Assembly: GCF_002157355.1 (NCBI RefSeq)
Contig: NZ_LYMK01000025.1
Location: 43,264 to 107,263, forward strand
Source of the DNA: Variovorax sp. JS1663
GTDB lineage: Bacteria; Pseudomonadota; Gammaproteobacteria; Burkholderiales; Burkholderiaceae_C
Reading direction: 5' to 3'
DNA: 64,000 nucleotides
Positions 52,377 through 60,707 of the stretch are shown here, one piece after another (position 1 is the stretch's first letter; each line of letters starts with the position of its first letter). The translations under genes were made by a program, and so were the position numbers. The notes below the pieces were generated by a model that had not been told where the DNA came from, ran no database searches, and saw only the letters and a program-made list of their open reading frames with translations.

Positions 52377-54004
52377 CCTGATCCGGGGGGACCGATCACG
52401 ACGCCTTCGCAGGGCGCCAGGACCAGCGTCCCTCCCTCGATCGGCCTGGCGCGCGCGGGGTCCGTCGATGCCAGCACGATCGATCCGGCCGGCCACAAGG
52501 CGGGCGACACGGCTGTCGCGCTGGTGCCGAAGTTCAACAGCACGACCAGCCGTTGCCCCTCGTACCGGCGCGCGTACGCCAGCACGTCCGTCTCGCTCTG
52601 CAGCGCCTCGTAGTCGCCCCGGTTCAGCGCCGGCTGCGCGCGGCGCAGCGCGATGAGCCGCCGGTAGAGCGTCAGCATGGAGGCGGCATCGCCCGCCTGC
52701 GATTCGACGTTGTGCGAAGGCCAGTCGCTCGCCAGGCGCAGCCACGGCGTGCCGGTGGTGAAGCCGGCCTGCGGCGCGCCGCTCCACTGCATCGGCGTTC
52801 GCTCCGGATCGCGGCCCCGGCCTTCGCCCGGTGCATTCTTCTCGATCGGGTCCTGCACTTCCTCTGGCGGGATGGCGACGTCGGTCATGCCGATCTCGTC
52901 GCCGTAGTAGAGCGTGGGGGTGCCGCGCAGCGTGAGCAGCAGCATCGCCGCCAGCCGCGCCATCTGCGGGCCGACGCGGCTCGCGATCCGGGGCTTGTCA
53001 TGGTTGCCCAGCACCCAGTTCGGCGCGGCGCCGGCGGGCAGGGCGGTTTCGTAGTCGCGCACCAGCTGGTCGATGTGCCGGGCCTGCCAGGACGCCCCGA
53101 TCAGCTGGAAGTTGAAGGGCAACTGGACCCCTTCGAGCACGCCGTCGGCGTTCAGCCCGTAATAGGCGACCATGCGCGCGAGCGACAGGTAGAGCTCGCC
53201 GATCAGCACGCGCGAGGACGTCGCATCGTTGAAGGCGTTGACCACGTGCCGCATCTGCGCCATGACCTGCTGCATCTCCGGCTGGTCCGTGTTGTGGAGC
53301 AGCAGCCAGGGTTGCGCGGGTTCCTGGCCGGCGACGAAGGCCGGGTTCGGCGGGTTGTCGCGGAACTGCGCGTCCTTGACGAGGTCGGAGAGCACGTCGA
53401 CGCGAAAGCCGTCCACGCCGCGCCGCAGCCAGAAGCGCAGCACCTCGTGCATCGCGGCGCGCACCTCGGGGTTGCGCCAGTTGAGGTCGGGCTGTTCCTT
53501 CAGGAACGAATGGCAGTAGTACTGGCCGGTGGCGGGATCGAGCGTCCAGGCCGGGCCGCCGAAGTTGCTGAGCCAATTGTTGGGCGGACCGCCGTCCGGC
53601 GCCGGGTCGCGCCACAGGTACCAGTCGCGCCGCGGGTCATCGCGCGCGCTGCGGCTCTGCAGAAACCAGGGATGCCGGTCGGACGTGTGGTTGGGCACGA
53701 AGTCCAGGACCAGCTTGAGTCCCCGCGCATGGGCCTCGCCCACCAGGGCATCGAAGCCGGCCAGCGTGCCGAAGCACGGATCGATGTCGCAATGGTCGGA
53801 AATGTCGTACCCGAAATCCGCCATCGGTGACGGATAGATCGGCGAGATCCAGACGGCATCGACACCGAGCGCGACCAGATGGTCGAGCCGCGCGCGGATG
53901 CCGTCGAGGTCGCCGATGCCGTCGCCGTTGCTGTCCTGAAACGACCGCGGGTAGATCTGATAGAAGATTCCGTGCCGCCACCAGTCGTCTGCCGACATCC
54001 GCAT
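52361..54004 (-). CDS. GH13 alpha-glucosidase
   Basis: This 547-residue protein lacks a signal peptide and has the GH13 regions in order: GVDAVWISPIYPSPMADFGY, LVLDFVPNHTSDRHPWF, GFRVDVLSDLVKD with the nucleophile Asp, VLIGELYLSLARM with the acid Glu, and WVLGNHDKPRIASRVG with the transition-state Asp. QIYPRSFQDSNGDGIGDLDG is typical of oligo-1,6-/alpha-glucosidases of the GH13_23/GH13_31 type. It releases glucose from short alpha-glucosides in the cytoplasm. It is four bases downstream of the GH3 gene on the same strand. Confidence 0.93.
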   Translation of the reverse strand: MRMSADDWWRHGIFYQIYPRSFQDSNGDGIGDLDGIRARLDHLVALGVDAVWISPIYPSPMADFGYDISDHCDIDPCFGTLAGFDALVGEAHARGLKLVLDFVPNHTSDRHPWFLQSRSARDDPRRDWYLWRDPAPDGGPPNNWLSNFGGPAWTLDPATGQYYCHSFLKEQPDLNWRNPEVRAAMHEVLRFWLRRGVDGFRVDVLSDLVKDAQFRDNPPNPAFVAGQEPAQPWLLLHNTDQPEMQQVMAQMRHVVNAFNDATSSRVLIGELYLSLARMVAYYGLNADGVLEGVQLPFNFQLIGASWQARHIDQLVRDYETALPAGAAPNWVLGNHDKPRIASRVGPQMARLAAMLLLTLRGTPTLYYGDEIGMTDVAIPPEEVQDPIEKNAPGEGRGRDPERTPMQWSGAPQAGFTTGTPWLRLASDWPSHNVESQAGDAASMLTLYRRLIALRRAQPALNRGDYEALQSETDVLAYARRYEGQRLVVLLNFGTSATAVSPALWPAGSIVLASTDPARARPIEGGTLVLAPCEGVVIGPPGSGHESV

Positions 54005-54008
54005 CCTT

Positions 54009-56156
54009 TCAACACAGTTCGATGGTCTGGCGCAGCAACCCCGTCGGCTCGGCGCTCGGCCCTACGAGGATCTCCGCCTCGCCTGCCTCGAACAAGGTCT
54101 GCAGGTCCGGCCCGAGGTGGCGCAGATCGACCGCCGGCAGTTCCAGCTTCACCGTGCCGGCCTCGCCGGGCTTCAATCGCAGCTTCGCGTAACCCTTGAG
54201 CTCCAGCAGCGGGCGGGTGATGCGGCTGAGCTTGTGGCGAACGAACAGGAAGACGGTCTCTTCGGCCTCGCGCGCGCCGACGTTGCGCAGGCTGACGCTG
54301 ATTTGCAGCAGGTCCTGCTCGCGCAGGCGCCGCGGCTCGACCTGGAGCGCGTCGTAGTCGAACCGCCCGTAAGTCAAGCCGTGACCGAAGTCATAGAGCG
54401 GCGTGTTGGCCACGTCCAGGTACTTGCTCGTGAAGTGGTCGGCGGGATTCATCGGCCGGCCGGTGGGCCGCTGGCCGAAAAAGATCGGCACCTGCCCGAG
54501 GGCGCGCGGCCAGCTCATCGGCGTGCGACCGCTGGGCGACACCCGCCCCGTCACCACGTCGGCAATCCCGTGGCCGGCCTCGACGCCGAGGAACCACGCA
54601 GCCAGCAGCGCATCGACATGCTCGGACAGCCAGGGCACGACGAGCGGGCGGCCCGAAAACAAGACCGCGACAACGGGAATGCCGAGCGCACGGGCACGGG
54701 CCACCACCGCTTCGGCCAGCGCCTGCTGCCGCCCCGGCAGCACGGGCGCGGCGCGGCTTGCCGCCTCGCCGCTCATCGTGGCGCGTTCGCCCAGGCACAG
54801 CACGACCGCGTCGGCGCCGTCGCACAGCGCGACCGCTGCATCGATGCCGCTGTCGTCACCGCCCTCGACGGCCACCCCGGCTGCATGGCGGATGTCGGCC
54901 TGCGGCAGCGCGGCGCGCAGGCCGGCCAGCACGCTGACGGCCGGTTCGTGCTCGCCGGCCCCCCACCACGGGCCCTTCATCTCGGTGCTGGCGTCGGCCA
55001 GCGGGCCGATGACGCAGAGCGCCTTGGCCGCCGCGGGCAAGGGGAGGGCGTCGCTCTCGTTCTTCAGCATGACGATGGCCTTGCCCGCGACCTCGCGCGA
55101 CAGCGCGTGCCGCTCGGCGATCGCGGCCGGGGTCTCCGCTGTCGTGCCGCGGCGGTAAGGGTCATCGAACAGGCCGAGCTGCTCCTTGAAAAGCAACACG
55201 CGGCGTACGCTCGCGTCGATCTCCTCGATCGTCACCCGGCCCTGCTCGAGCGCGATCGGCAGGCCCTTGCGGTACGCGTCGGCCATCATGTCGATGTCGA
55301 CGCCGGCCTTCAGTGCCAGCACCGCGGCATCGGCGAGGTCGGCGGCCACGCCGTGCTTGATCAGCTCCGCGATCGCGTTGTAGTCGCTGACGATGACGCC
55401 GTCGAACCCCATCTCGCCGCGCAGCCAGTCGCGCAGCAAGGGGATGTGCGCCGTCATCGGCACGCCGTTGAGATCGGTGAAGGCGGGCATCAGCGTCGCG
55501 ACGCCGGCCCGGACCGCGGCCGCGAAGCCCGGCAGATGGACTTCGCGCAAGGTGCGCTCGGAGATGTCGACGGCGGCGTACTCCCGCCCCGCGTTGACGC
55601 CGCCGTATGCGACGAAATGCTTCGCGCAGGCGGCCAGCGAATCGGCCGAGGACAGGTCGGCCCCCTGGAACCCGCGCACCTTGGCCTGCGCGATGCGCGC
55701 GTTGAGCCAGGCGTCTTCGCCCGGGCCTTCCGCGGTGCGGCCCCAGCGGGGATCGCGCGACACGTCGAGCATCGGCGCGAAGGTCATCGCCAGACCGTCG
55801 GCCGCGCCTTCGCGCGCGGCCTCGCGCGCCGTGCGCTCCCAGAGGCCTTCGTCGAAGAGGCCGGCCTCCGCGAGCGGGATCGGGAAGAGCGTGCGATGGC
55901 CATGGATGATGTCCAGGCCGATGAGCAGCGGAATGCCGAGCCGTGACTTCTCGACGGCCAGCCGCTGCATCTCGTGCGTGGGGCCGGGGCCGACCATGTT
56001 CAGCAGATTGCCGACGGTGCCGTCGATGATGGACTGCGTGGAGTCCCCGGCGAGCACCGGTCCTGTGATCGTGTAGCTGGAGGCAACCATCGTCAGCTGG
56101 CCCAGCTTTTCGGCCAGCGTCATCCGGGCCATGAGGGTATCGATGCGACTGCTCAT
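54009..56156 (-). CDS. GH3 beta-glucosidase
   Basis: This 715-residue protein starts MSSRIDTLMARMTLAEKLGQ at ATG 56156; the frame is open further upstream but that part crosses the promoter. It has no signal peptide, which is unusual next to periplasmic BglX. It contains the GH3 N-terminal barrel (LIGLDIIHGHRTLFPIPLAE, KHFVAYGGVNAGREY, the nucleophile Asp in FDGVIVSDYNAIAEL), the second sandwich domain and a C-terminal fibronectin-III-like domain (about residues 610-710). It cleaves glucose from beta-glucosides in the cytoplasm. The divergent operon starts with a glycoamylase-domain protein, suggesting a beta-glucan substrate. Confidence 0.93.
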   Translation of the reverse strand: MSSRIDTLMARMTLAEKLGQLTMVASSYTITGPVLAGDSTQSIIDGTVGNLLNMVGPGPTHEMQRLAVEKSRLGIPLLIGLDIIHGHRTLFPIPLAEAGLFDEGLWERTAREAAREGAADGLAMTFAPMLDVSRDPRWGRTAEGPGEDAWLNARIAQAKVRGFQGADLSSADSLAACAKHFVAYGGVNAGREYAAVDISERTLREVHLPGFAAAVRAGVATLMPAFTDLNGVPMTAHIPLLRDWLRGEMGFDGVIVSDYNAIAELIKHGVAADLADAAVLALKAGVDIDMMADAYRKGLPIALEQGRVTIEEIDASVRRVLLFKEQLGLFDDPYRRGTTAETPAAIAERHALSREVAGKAIVMLKNESDALPLPAAAKALCVIGPLADASTEMKGPWWGAGEHEPAVSVLAGLRAALPQADIRHAAGVAVEGGDDSGIDAAVALCDGADAVVLCLGERATMSGEAASRAAPVLPGRQQALAEAVVARARALGIPVVAVLFSGRPLVVPWLSEHVDALLAAWFLGVEAGHGIADVVTGRVSPSGRTPMSWPRALGQVPIFFGQRPTGRPMNPADHFTSKYLDVANTPLYDFGHGLTYGRFDYDALQVEPRRLREQDLLQISVSLRNVGAREAEETVFLFVRHKLSRITRPLLELKGYAKLRLKPGEAGTVKLELPAVDLRHLGPDLQTLFEAGEAEILVGPSAEPTGLLRQTIELC

Positions 56157-56205
56157 CAGGATTTCGAATGGAACCCAAGGGGGTCTAATGATGGCATGCT
56201 GCGGG

Positions 56206-56235
56206 GGGCCGTCGGCCGTGTCGTGCCGACGGCCC
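56206..56235. promoter_or_regulatory. Perfect 10-bp inverted repeat in the glucan divergon
   Basis: GGGCCGTCGG, ten bases, then CCGACGGCCC is a perfect inverted repeat in the 125 bases between the divergent GH3 and glycoamylase-domain genes. Its position suggests an operator for both operons, or a leader hairpin for one of them. No regulator gene lies in the cluster. Confidence 0.5.
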
Positions 56236-56281
56236 GGTGAAACCAAACGTGACACCCTGGACGACAACGAAAGGAGCGCGC

Positions 56282-57577
56282 GTGTTGAAGGATGACAGGA
56301 ACCCGAAGGCCCTGGCGGCCCTGCCCGATGAGGCTTTGATCGAGGCCGTGCAGCGCCAGACCTTCCGCTATTTCTGGGACGGTGCGGATGCCGCCAGCGG
56401 CCTGGCGCTCGACCGCCGCACGCTGGTCGGCGCCACGGGCCAGGACCTGGCCGACCCCAGGGTCGCGATCGGCGGCACGGGCTTCGGCATCATGGCCATG
56501 ATCGTTGCGGTGGAGCGCGGCTGGATCACACGCGACGCCGCGCTGGAGCGCCTGGCCCGCATGCTCGAAGCGCTGAAGCGCGCCCAGCGCTACCACGGCA
56601 CCTTCCCGCACTTCATGGACGGGGCGAGCGGCGCGACGATCCCGATGAGCCCCAAGGACGACGCAGGTGACCTGGTCGAGACCTCCTTCCTCTGCATGGG
56701 CCTGCTGTGTGCGCGCCAGTACTTCAGCGAGGACACGGCCGCCGCGCGCCGGCTGCGCGACGACGCCAACACGCTGTGGCACGAGGTCGAATGGAACTGG
56801 TTCACCCAGGGCGGGCAGGACGTGCTGTATTGGCACTGGAGCCCGAACCACGGCTGGGCCATGAACCATCAGATCCACGGCTGGAACGAGTGCCTCATCA
56901 CCTACTTCCTGGCAGCCGCCGCGCCGCGCCATGCGATCGACCCGCGGGTCTACCACCGTGGCTACGCTTCCGGGCCCGACTTCATCAACGGCAGGCAGTA
57001 CTACGGCATCGACATGCCGCTGGGCTCGGCGTACGGCGGGCCGCTGTTCTTCACGCACTATTCTTTCCTGGGCCTCGATCCGCACGGCCTGAAAGACCGC
57101 TACGCGGACTACTGGGACCTCAACACCCGCCACGTGCGCATCAACCGTGCGCACTGCATCGCCAATCCCAAGGGCTACGCGGGTTACGGCGAATCGTGCT
57201 GGGGCCTCACTGCCAGCGACGACCCCGACGGCTATCTCGCGCACGACCCGAGCAACGACAACGGCACCATCTCGCCGACGGCCGCGGTGGCCAGCCTGCC
57301 CTATGCGCCCGCCGAGGTGATGCAGGTGCTGCGGCACCTCCTGACCGCGCACGGCACGAAGGTGTGGAAGGACTACGGCTTCGTCGATGCCTTCAACGAA
57401 AGCCGCAACTGGTTCGCGGAGACCTACCTGGCCATCGACCAAGGCCCGATCGTCGTGATGATGGAGAACCATCGAACGGGCCTGTTGTGGAAGCTGTTCA
57501 TGAGCGTGCCCGAAGTGCAGGAAGGTCTGCGCCGGCTCGACTTCAGCACGCCGTATCTGGCGCAAACAGACGCATGA
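56282..57577 (+). CDS. Glycoamylase-domain (PF10091-like) glycosidase
   Basis: This 431-residue protein probably starts at GTG 56282, because AAGGAG lies six bases upstream and the next start (56237) has no ribosome-binding site. It has the glycoamylase-domain core: VQRQTFRYFWDGADAASGLA, IGGTGFGIMAMIVAVERGWI, FPHFMDGASGATIPMSPKDD, GDLVETSFLCMGLLCARQYF, YWHWSPNHGWAMNHQIHGWN and YYGIDMPLGSAYGGPLFFTHYSF. This fold is shared with GH144 endo-beta-1,2-glucanases and with the C-terminal part of cyclic beta-glucan synthases. There is no signal peptide. It begins a four-gene overlapping chain. Confidence 0.9.
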   Translation: MLKDDRNPKALAALPDEALIEAVQRQTFRYFWDGADAASGLALDRRTLVGATGQDLADPRVAIGGTGFGIMAMIVAVERGWITRDAALERLARMLEALKRAQRYHGTFPHFMDGASGATIPMSPKDDAGDLVETSFLCMGLLCARQYFSEDTAAARRLRDDANTLWHEVEWNWFTQGGQDVLYWHWSPNHGWAMNHQIHGWNECLITYFLAAAAPRHAIDPRVYHRGYASGPDFINGRQYYGIDMPLGSAYGGPLFFTHYSFLGLDPHGLKDRYADYWDLNTRHVRINRAHCIANPKGYAGYGESCWGLTASDDPDGYLAHDPSNDNGTISPTAAVASLPYAPAEVMQVLRHLLTAHGTKVWKDYGFVDAFNESRNWFAETYLAIDQGPIVVMMENHRTGLLWKLFMSVPEVQEGLRRLDFSTPYLAQTDA

Positions 57578-58947
57578 CTTCGAGCGCGGCGAGCCTCGAG
57601 CCGTGGCTCGAAACACAGCTGAGGCGATCGGCGAGCGCGATGCTGACCAGCATCTCGCCGCTGTCGATCGTCAAGCATCGGGGAGGCTTCGGCCAGACCG
57701 TGCGGCCTGTCGCGGGATCCATCGTCGCCTCGCCCGTGCTCGGCAACTACGACCCGGATCCGGACTATTTTTTCCATTGGTTCCGTGACTCCGCCGTCGT
57801 CATCGACGCGCTGCGCCTGCTCCACATCGACAGGCGCATCGGCGACGAGGCCCTGCGGCACCTGCGCGACTTCACCCGATTCAGCCTGGCCTTGAACCGC
57901 CTCGACGGCCGCGTGGATGCCGCGGTGCCGGGCCGCGCGCAGCGCGTGGAACCGGGGCTGCTTCAATACCTGCGCGAGGATCACGATCTGGCGCGCGCCC
58001 ACGGCGATGCCGTCGTCGGCGAGACGCGGGTCAACCCCGACGGCACGCTCGACATCCTGCGATGGGCGCGCCCGCAGCATGATGGGCCGCCGCTGCGCGC
58101 GCTGGCGCTGCTGCGCTGGGTGGCCGGCGGGCAGCTCGATGCATCGCTGCTGGCCGACGTTTCCGAGCTGATCCGCTTCGACCTCCACTTCACGCTGCGG
58201 CACTGGCGAGAACCTTCCTTCGACATCTGGGAAGAAGAAAGCGGACATCACTACTACACGCTGCGCGTTTCGGCCGCCGCGCTGGCCGAAGGCGCCACCT
58301 GGCTGCAGGGTGGAGGCGACACGGTGCAGGCGCAGCAGTGCCGCGAGGCGTCGCAGGCCGTGCTGCGATGGCTCGACGACTACTGGGTGGATGAAGGCAC
58401 GGACGAACACGGCGCGCCGAAAGGCTACTACCGCTCGCGCGTGCTGGAGGGCGGCAAGCCGAGCCCGAAGGCGCTGGACATCGCGGTGATCCTCTCGGCG
58501 ATCCACGGCGTCGGCGCCGAGGCCCTGCACGGCCCGGCCGATCCACGCATGCAGGCCACGCTGGCGCGCCTCGACGCGTTGTTCGATGCGGCCTATCCGA
58601 TCAACCACGGCCGCCCCCCGGGCCGCGGCACGGCGATGGGCCGCTACGCCGGCGACGTGTACTGCTCGGGCGGCGCCTACTACTTCTCGACGCTCGGCGC
58701 CGCCGAATTCTGCTTCCGCGCAGCGGCGCTGGGCGGCGACGAGGCGCGCTCCTGGTTCGATCGCGGCGATGCCTACCTTGCCACCGTGCGCGCCTACACG
58801 CCGGTCACCGGCGACCTGTCGGAGCAGTTCGATCAGCGAAGCGGCGCGCAGACCTCGGCGAAGCACCTGGCCTGGAGCTACGCCGCCTTCATTTCGAGTG
58901 TCCGGGCACGCCGCATCGCGGCCGAAAGCCAGGCACCGCGGGGGTGA
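57574..58947 (+). CDS. GH15 glucoamylase-type glucosidase
   Basis: This 457-residue protein starts at ATG 57574, overlapping the previous stop (ATGA). It has GH15 features: SIVASPVLGNYDPDPDYFFH, WFRDSAVVIDALRLLH, the acid Glu region SFDIWEEESGHHYYTLRVSA, and the base Glu in GDLSEQFDQRSGAQTSAKHL near the C-terminus. Such enzymes release beta-D-glucose from alpha-1,4 (and alpha-1,6) glucans. It has no signal peptide, so it acts in the cytoplasm, unlike secreted fungal relatives. It is the second gene of the chain. Confidence 0.9.
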   Translation: MTSSAASLEPWLETQLRRSASAMLTSISPLSIVKHRGGFGQTVRPVAGSIVASPVLGNYDPDPDYFFHWFRDSAVVIDALRLLHIDRRIGDEALRHLRDFTRFSLALNRLDGRVDAAVPGRAQRVEPGLLQYLREDHDLARAHGDAVVGETRVNPDGTLDILRWARPQHDGPPLRALALLRWVAGGQLDASLLADVSELIRFDLHFTLRHWREPSFDIWEEESGHHYYTLRVSAAALAEGATWLQGGGDTVQAQQCREASQAVLRWLDDYWVDEGTDEHGAPKGYYRSRVLEGGKPSPKALDIAVILSAIHGVGAEALHGPADPRMQATLARLDALFDAAYPINHGRPPGRGTAMGRYAGDVYCSGGAYYFSTLGAAEFCFRAAALGGDEARSWFDRGDAYLATVRAYTPVTGDLSEQFDQRSGAQTSAKHLAWSYAAFISSVRARRIAAESQAPRG

Positions 58948-60707
58948 TGGACGCATCGACGCCGAGCCATGCCGAACCGGGGTTGAAGACCGGTGTCTTC
59001 CGCCAGGTGGGCGAACTGCTTGGCGCCTTGCGCAGGTCCACCGTCGGCAAGACGCTCGTCGCGCTGGCGGCCGGCATCGTCGTGGTGGTCGCGCTCACGG
59101 CCTATGGGCAGATCGAGCTCAACAGCTGGAACAAGCCCTTCTACGACGCGATCTCGCGCCGCGACCTGGGTGACTTCATCGACCAGCTCGTCATCTTCGC
59201 GGTGATCGCGGGCGTGCTGCTGGTCCTGAACGTGGCGCAGCGGTGGCTGACCGAGACCTTGCAGCTCAGGTTGCGCGAAGCGCTGGTGACCGACCTGGTG
59301 GGGTTGTGGCTGCTGCCGCGCCGGGCCTTCTGGCTCCAGGGCAGCGGCCCCATGGGCGCGCATCCGGACCAGCGCATGCACGACGACACGCTGAAGCTGT
59401 GCGACCTGTCGATCACGCTCGGCGTGGGCCTGCTGCAGGCGGCGATGCTGTTCGGCAGCTTCGCGGGCGTGCTGTGGGTGCTGTCGAAGGACTTCAGCTT
59501 CTTCTACGACGGCCAGGACCATCCCGTGCCGGGCTTCATGCTGTGGGCTGCGATTCTTTATGCGGTCGCCGGCTCGCTGATGACCTACTGGATCGGCAAG
59601 GGGCTGATCCCGCGCAACGCCGAGCGCTACGCGCGCGAAGGCGAAATGCGCTTCTCGCTGACCCGCATCAACGAGCATCTCGACGGCATCTCGTTGGCCG
59701 GCGGCGAAGCCGACGAGAAGCGCCGCGTGGCCTTGCACCTCGGCGAGGTGCTGCGCGCCACGTCGCGCGTGGTGCTCGGCCTCACCAACCTGACCTGGGT
59801 CACGGCCGGTTTCGGCTGGGTCACCGTCATCGCGCCGATCCTGGTGGCAGCACCGCTCTACTTCTCTGGCAAGGTGTCCTTCGGCGGCCTGATGATGGCT
59901 GCCGCCGCCTTCACACAGGCGCAGTCGTCGCTGCGCTGGTTCGTCGACAACTTCAGCGCCATCGCCGACTGGCGCGCCACGCTGCTGCGCGTGGCCGGAT
60001 TGCGCCAGGTGCTGGCCTCCGACCTGGAGGCGCAGCAGAGCGGCAGCCGTATCGGCTACGCGGAGAGCGAGGCCGGCACGCTCGAGATCGAGGCGCTCGA
60101 AGTCCGTTCCTGGACCGGCCACGATCGCCTGGATACGCCCGACCTCGTCGTGCATGCCGGCCAGCGCCTGTTGATCCTCGGCGCGCCGGGAACCGAGAAG
60201 ACGCTGCTGTTCCGGGCGCTCGCGGGGCTCTGGCCGTGGGGCTCCGGCACCGTGCGCCGGCCGCACGGCGAGACGATCCACTTCATGCCGCGCGGCACGC
60301 CTTACCTGCCGCGGGGTACGCTGGCAGAAGCGCTGACCTACGCGATGGAGTCCGAGAGCTACCCGAGGGAGGCCATGGTGGACGCGCTGGCCAGCGTGGG
60401 CCTGCAGCGGCTGGCGCCCTTGCTGGACAAGACGGGCCGCTGGGAACGCGAGCTCAGCATGGACGAGCAGCTGCGGCTGGGCTTCGCCCGCGTGGTGCTG
60501 CAGACGCCACCCTGGCTGGTGATGGACGAAGCCTTCGGGGCCTTCGACGACGACACGCTCGCGCTCATCATCGAGGTGTTGAACGGCAGGCTCGCGCAGA
60601 CCGGCATCGTCCACATCGGCTCGGCGGGCGAGGCGCACGATCGGCTGTTCACCCAAGTGGCGCGCCTGGTCAAGGTGCCGGAACCGGAGGAGGACTTGCA
60701 GCCATGA
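58947..60707 (+). CDS. SbmA/YddA-type ABC protein with degenerate ATPase motifs
   Basis: This 586-residue protein starts at ATG 58947 or at GTG 58944 inside the previous stop. The N-terminal half has about six membrane segments of the SbmA/BacA-like type (WNKPFYDAISRRDLGDFIDQ, RWLTETLQLRLREALVTDLV). The C-terminal half is an ABC ATPase domain, but key residues differ from the family: Walker A is GAPGTEKT (Glu417 for Gly), the Q-loop is FMPR (Arg449 for Gln), the signature is LSMDEQ (Asp506 for Gly) and the H-loop is IGS (Ser559 for His). Walker B (WLVMDEA) is kept. It may not hydrolyse ATP. It overlaps both neighbours and is probably a transporter. Confidence 0.9.
   Translation: MDASTPSHAEPGLKTGVFRQVGELLGALRRSTVGKTLVALAAGIVVVVALTAYGQIELNSWNKPFYDAISRRDLGDFIDQLVIFAVIAGVLLVLNVAQRWLTETLQLRLREALVTDLVGLWLLPRRAFWLQGSGPMGAHPDQRMHDDTLKLCDLSITLGVGLLQAAMLFGSFAGVLWVLSKDFSFFYDGQDHPVPGFMLWAAILYAVAGSLMTYWIGKGLIPRNAERYAREGEMRFSLTRINEHLDGISLAGGEADEKRRVALHLGEVLRATSRVVLGLTNLTWVTAGFGWVTVIAPILVAAPLYFSGKVSFGGLMMAAAAFTQAQSSLRWFVDNFSAIADWRATLLRVAGLRQVLASDLEAQQSGSRIGYAESEAGTLEIEALEVRSWTGHDRLDTPDLVVHAGQRLLILGAPGTEKTLLFRALAGLWPWGSGTVRRPHGETIHFMPRGTPYLPRGTLAEALTYAMESESYPREAMVDALASVGLQRLAPLLDKTGRWERELSMDEQLRLGFARVVLQTPPWLVMDEAFGAFDDDTLALIIEVLNGRLAQTGIVHIGSAGEAHDRLFTQVARLVKVPEPEEDLQP

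Noticed and set aside
54117..55946. A 609-codon open frame opposite the GH3 gene
   Set aside because: No domain or ribosome-binding site, and the minus strand holds a complete GH3 protein.
56237..56281. An earlier ATG start for the glycoamylase-domain protein
   Set aside because: The GTG at 56282 has AAGGAG at good spacing, while the earlier ATG lies in the inverted-repeat region and adds a non-conserved N-terminus.
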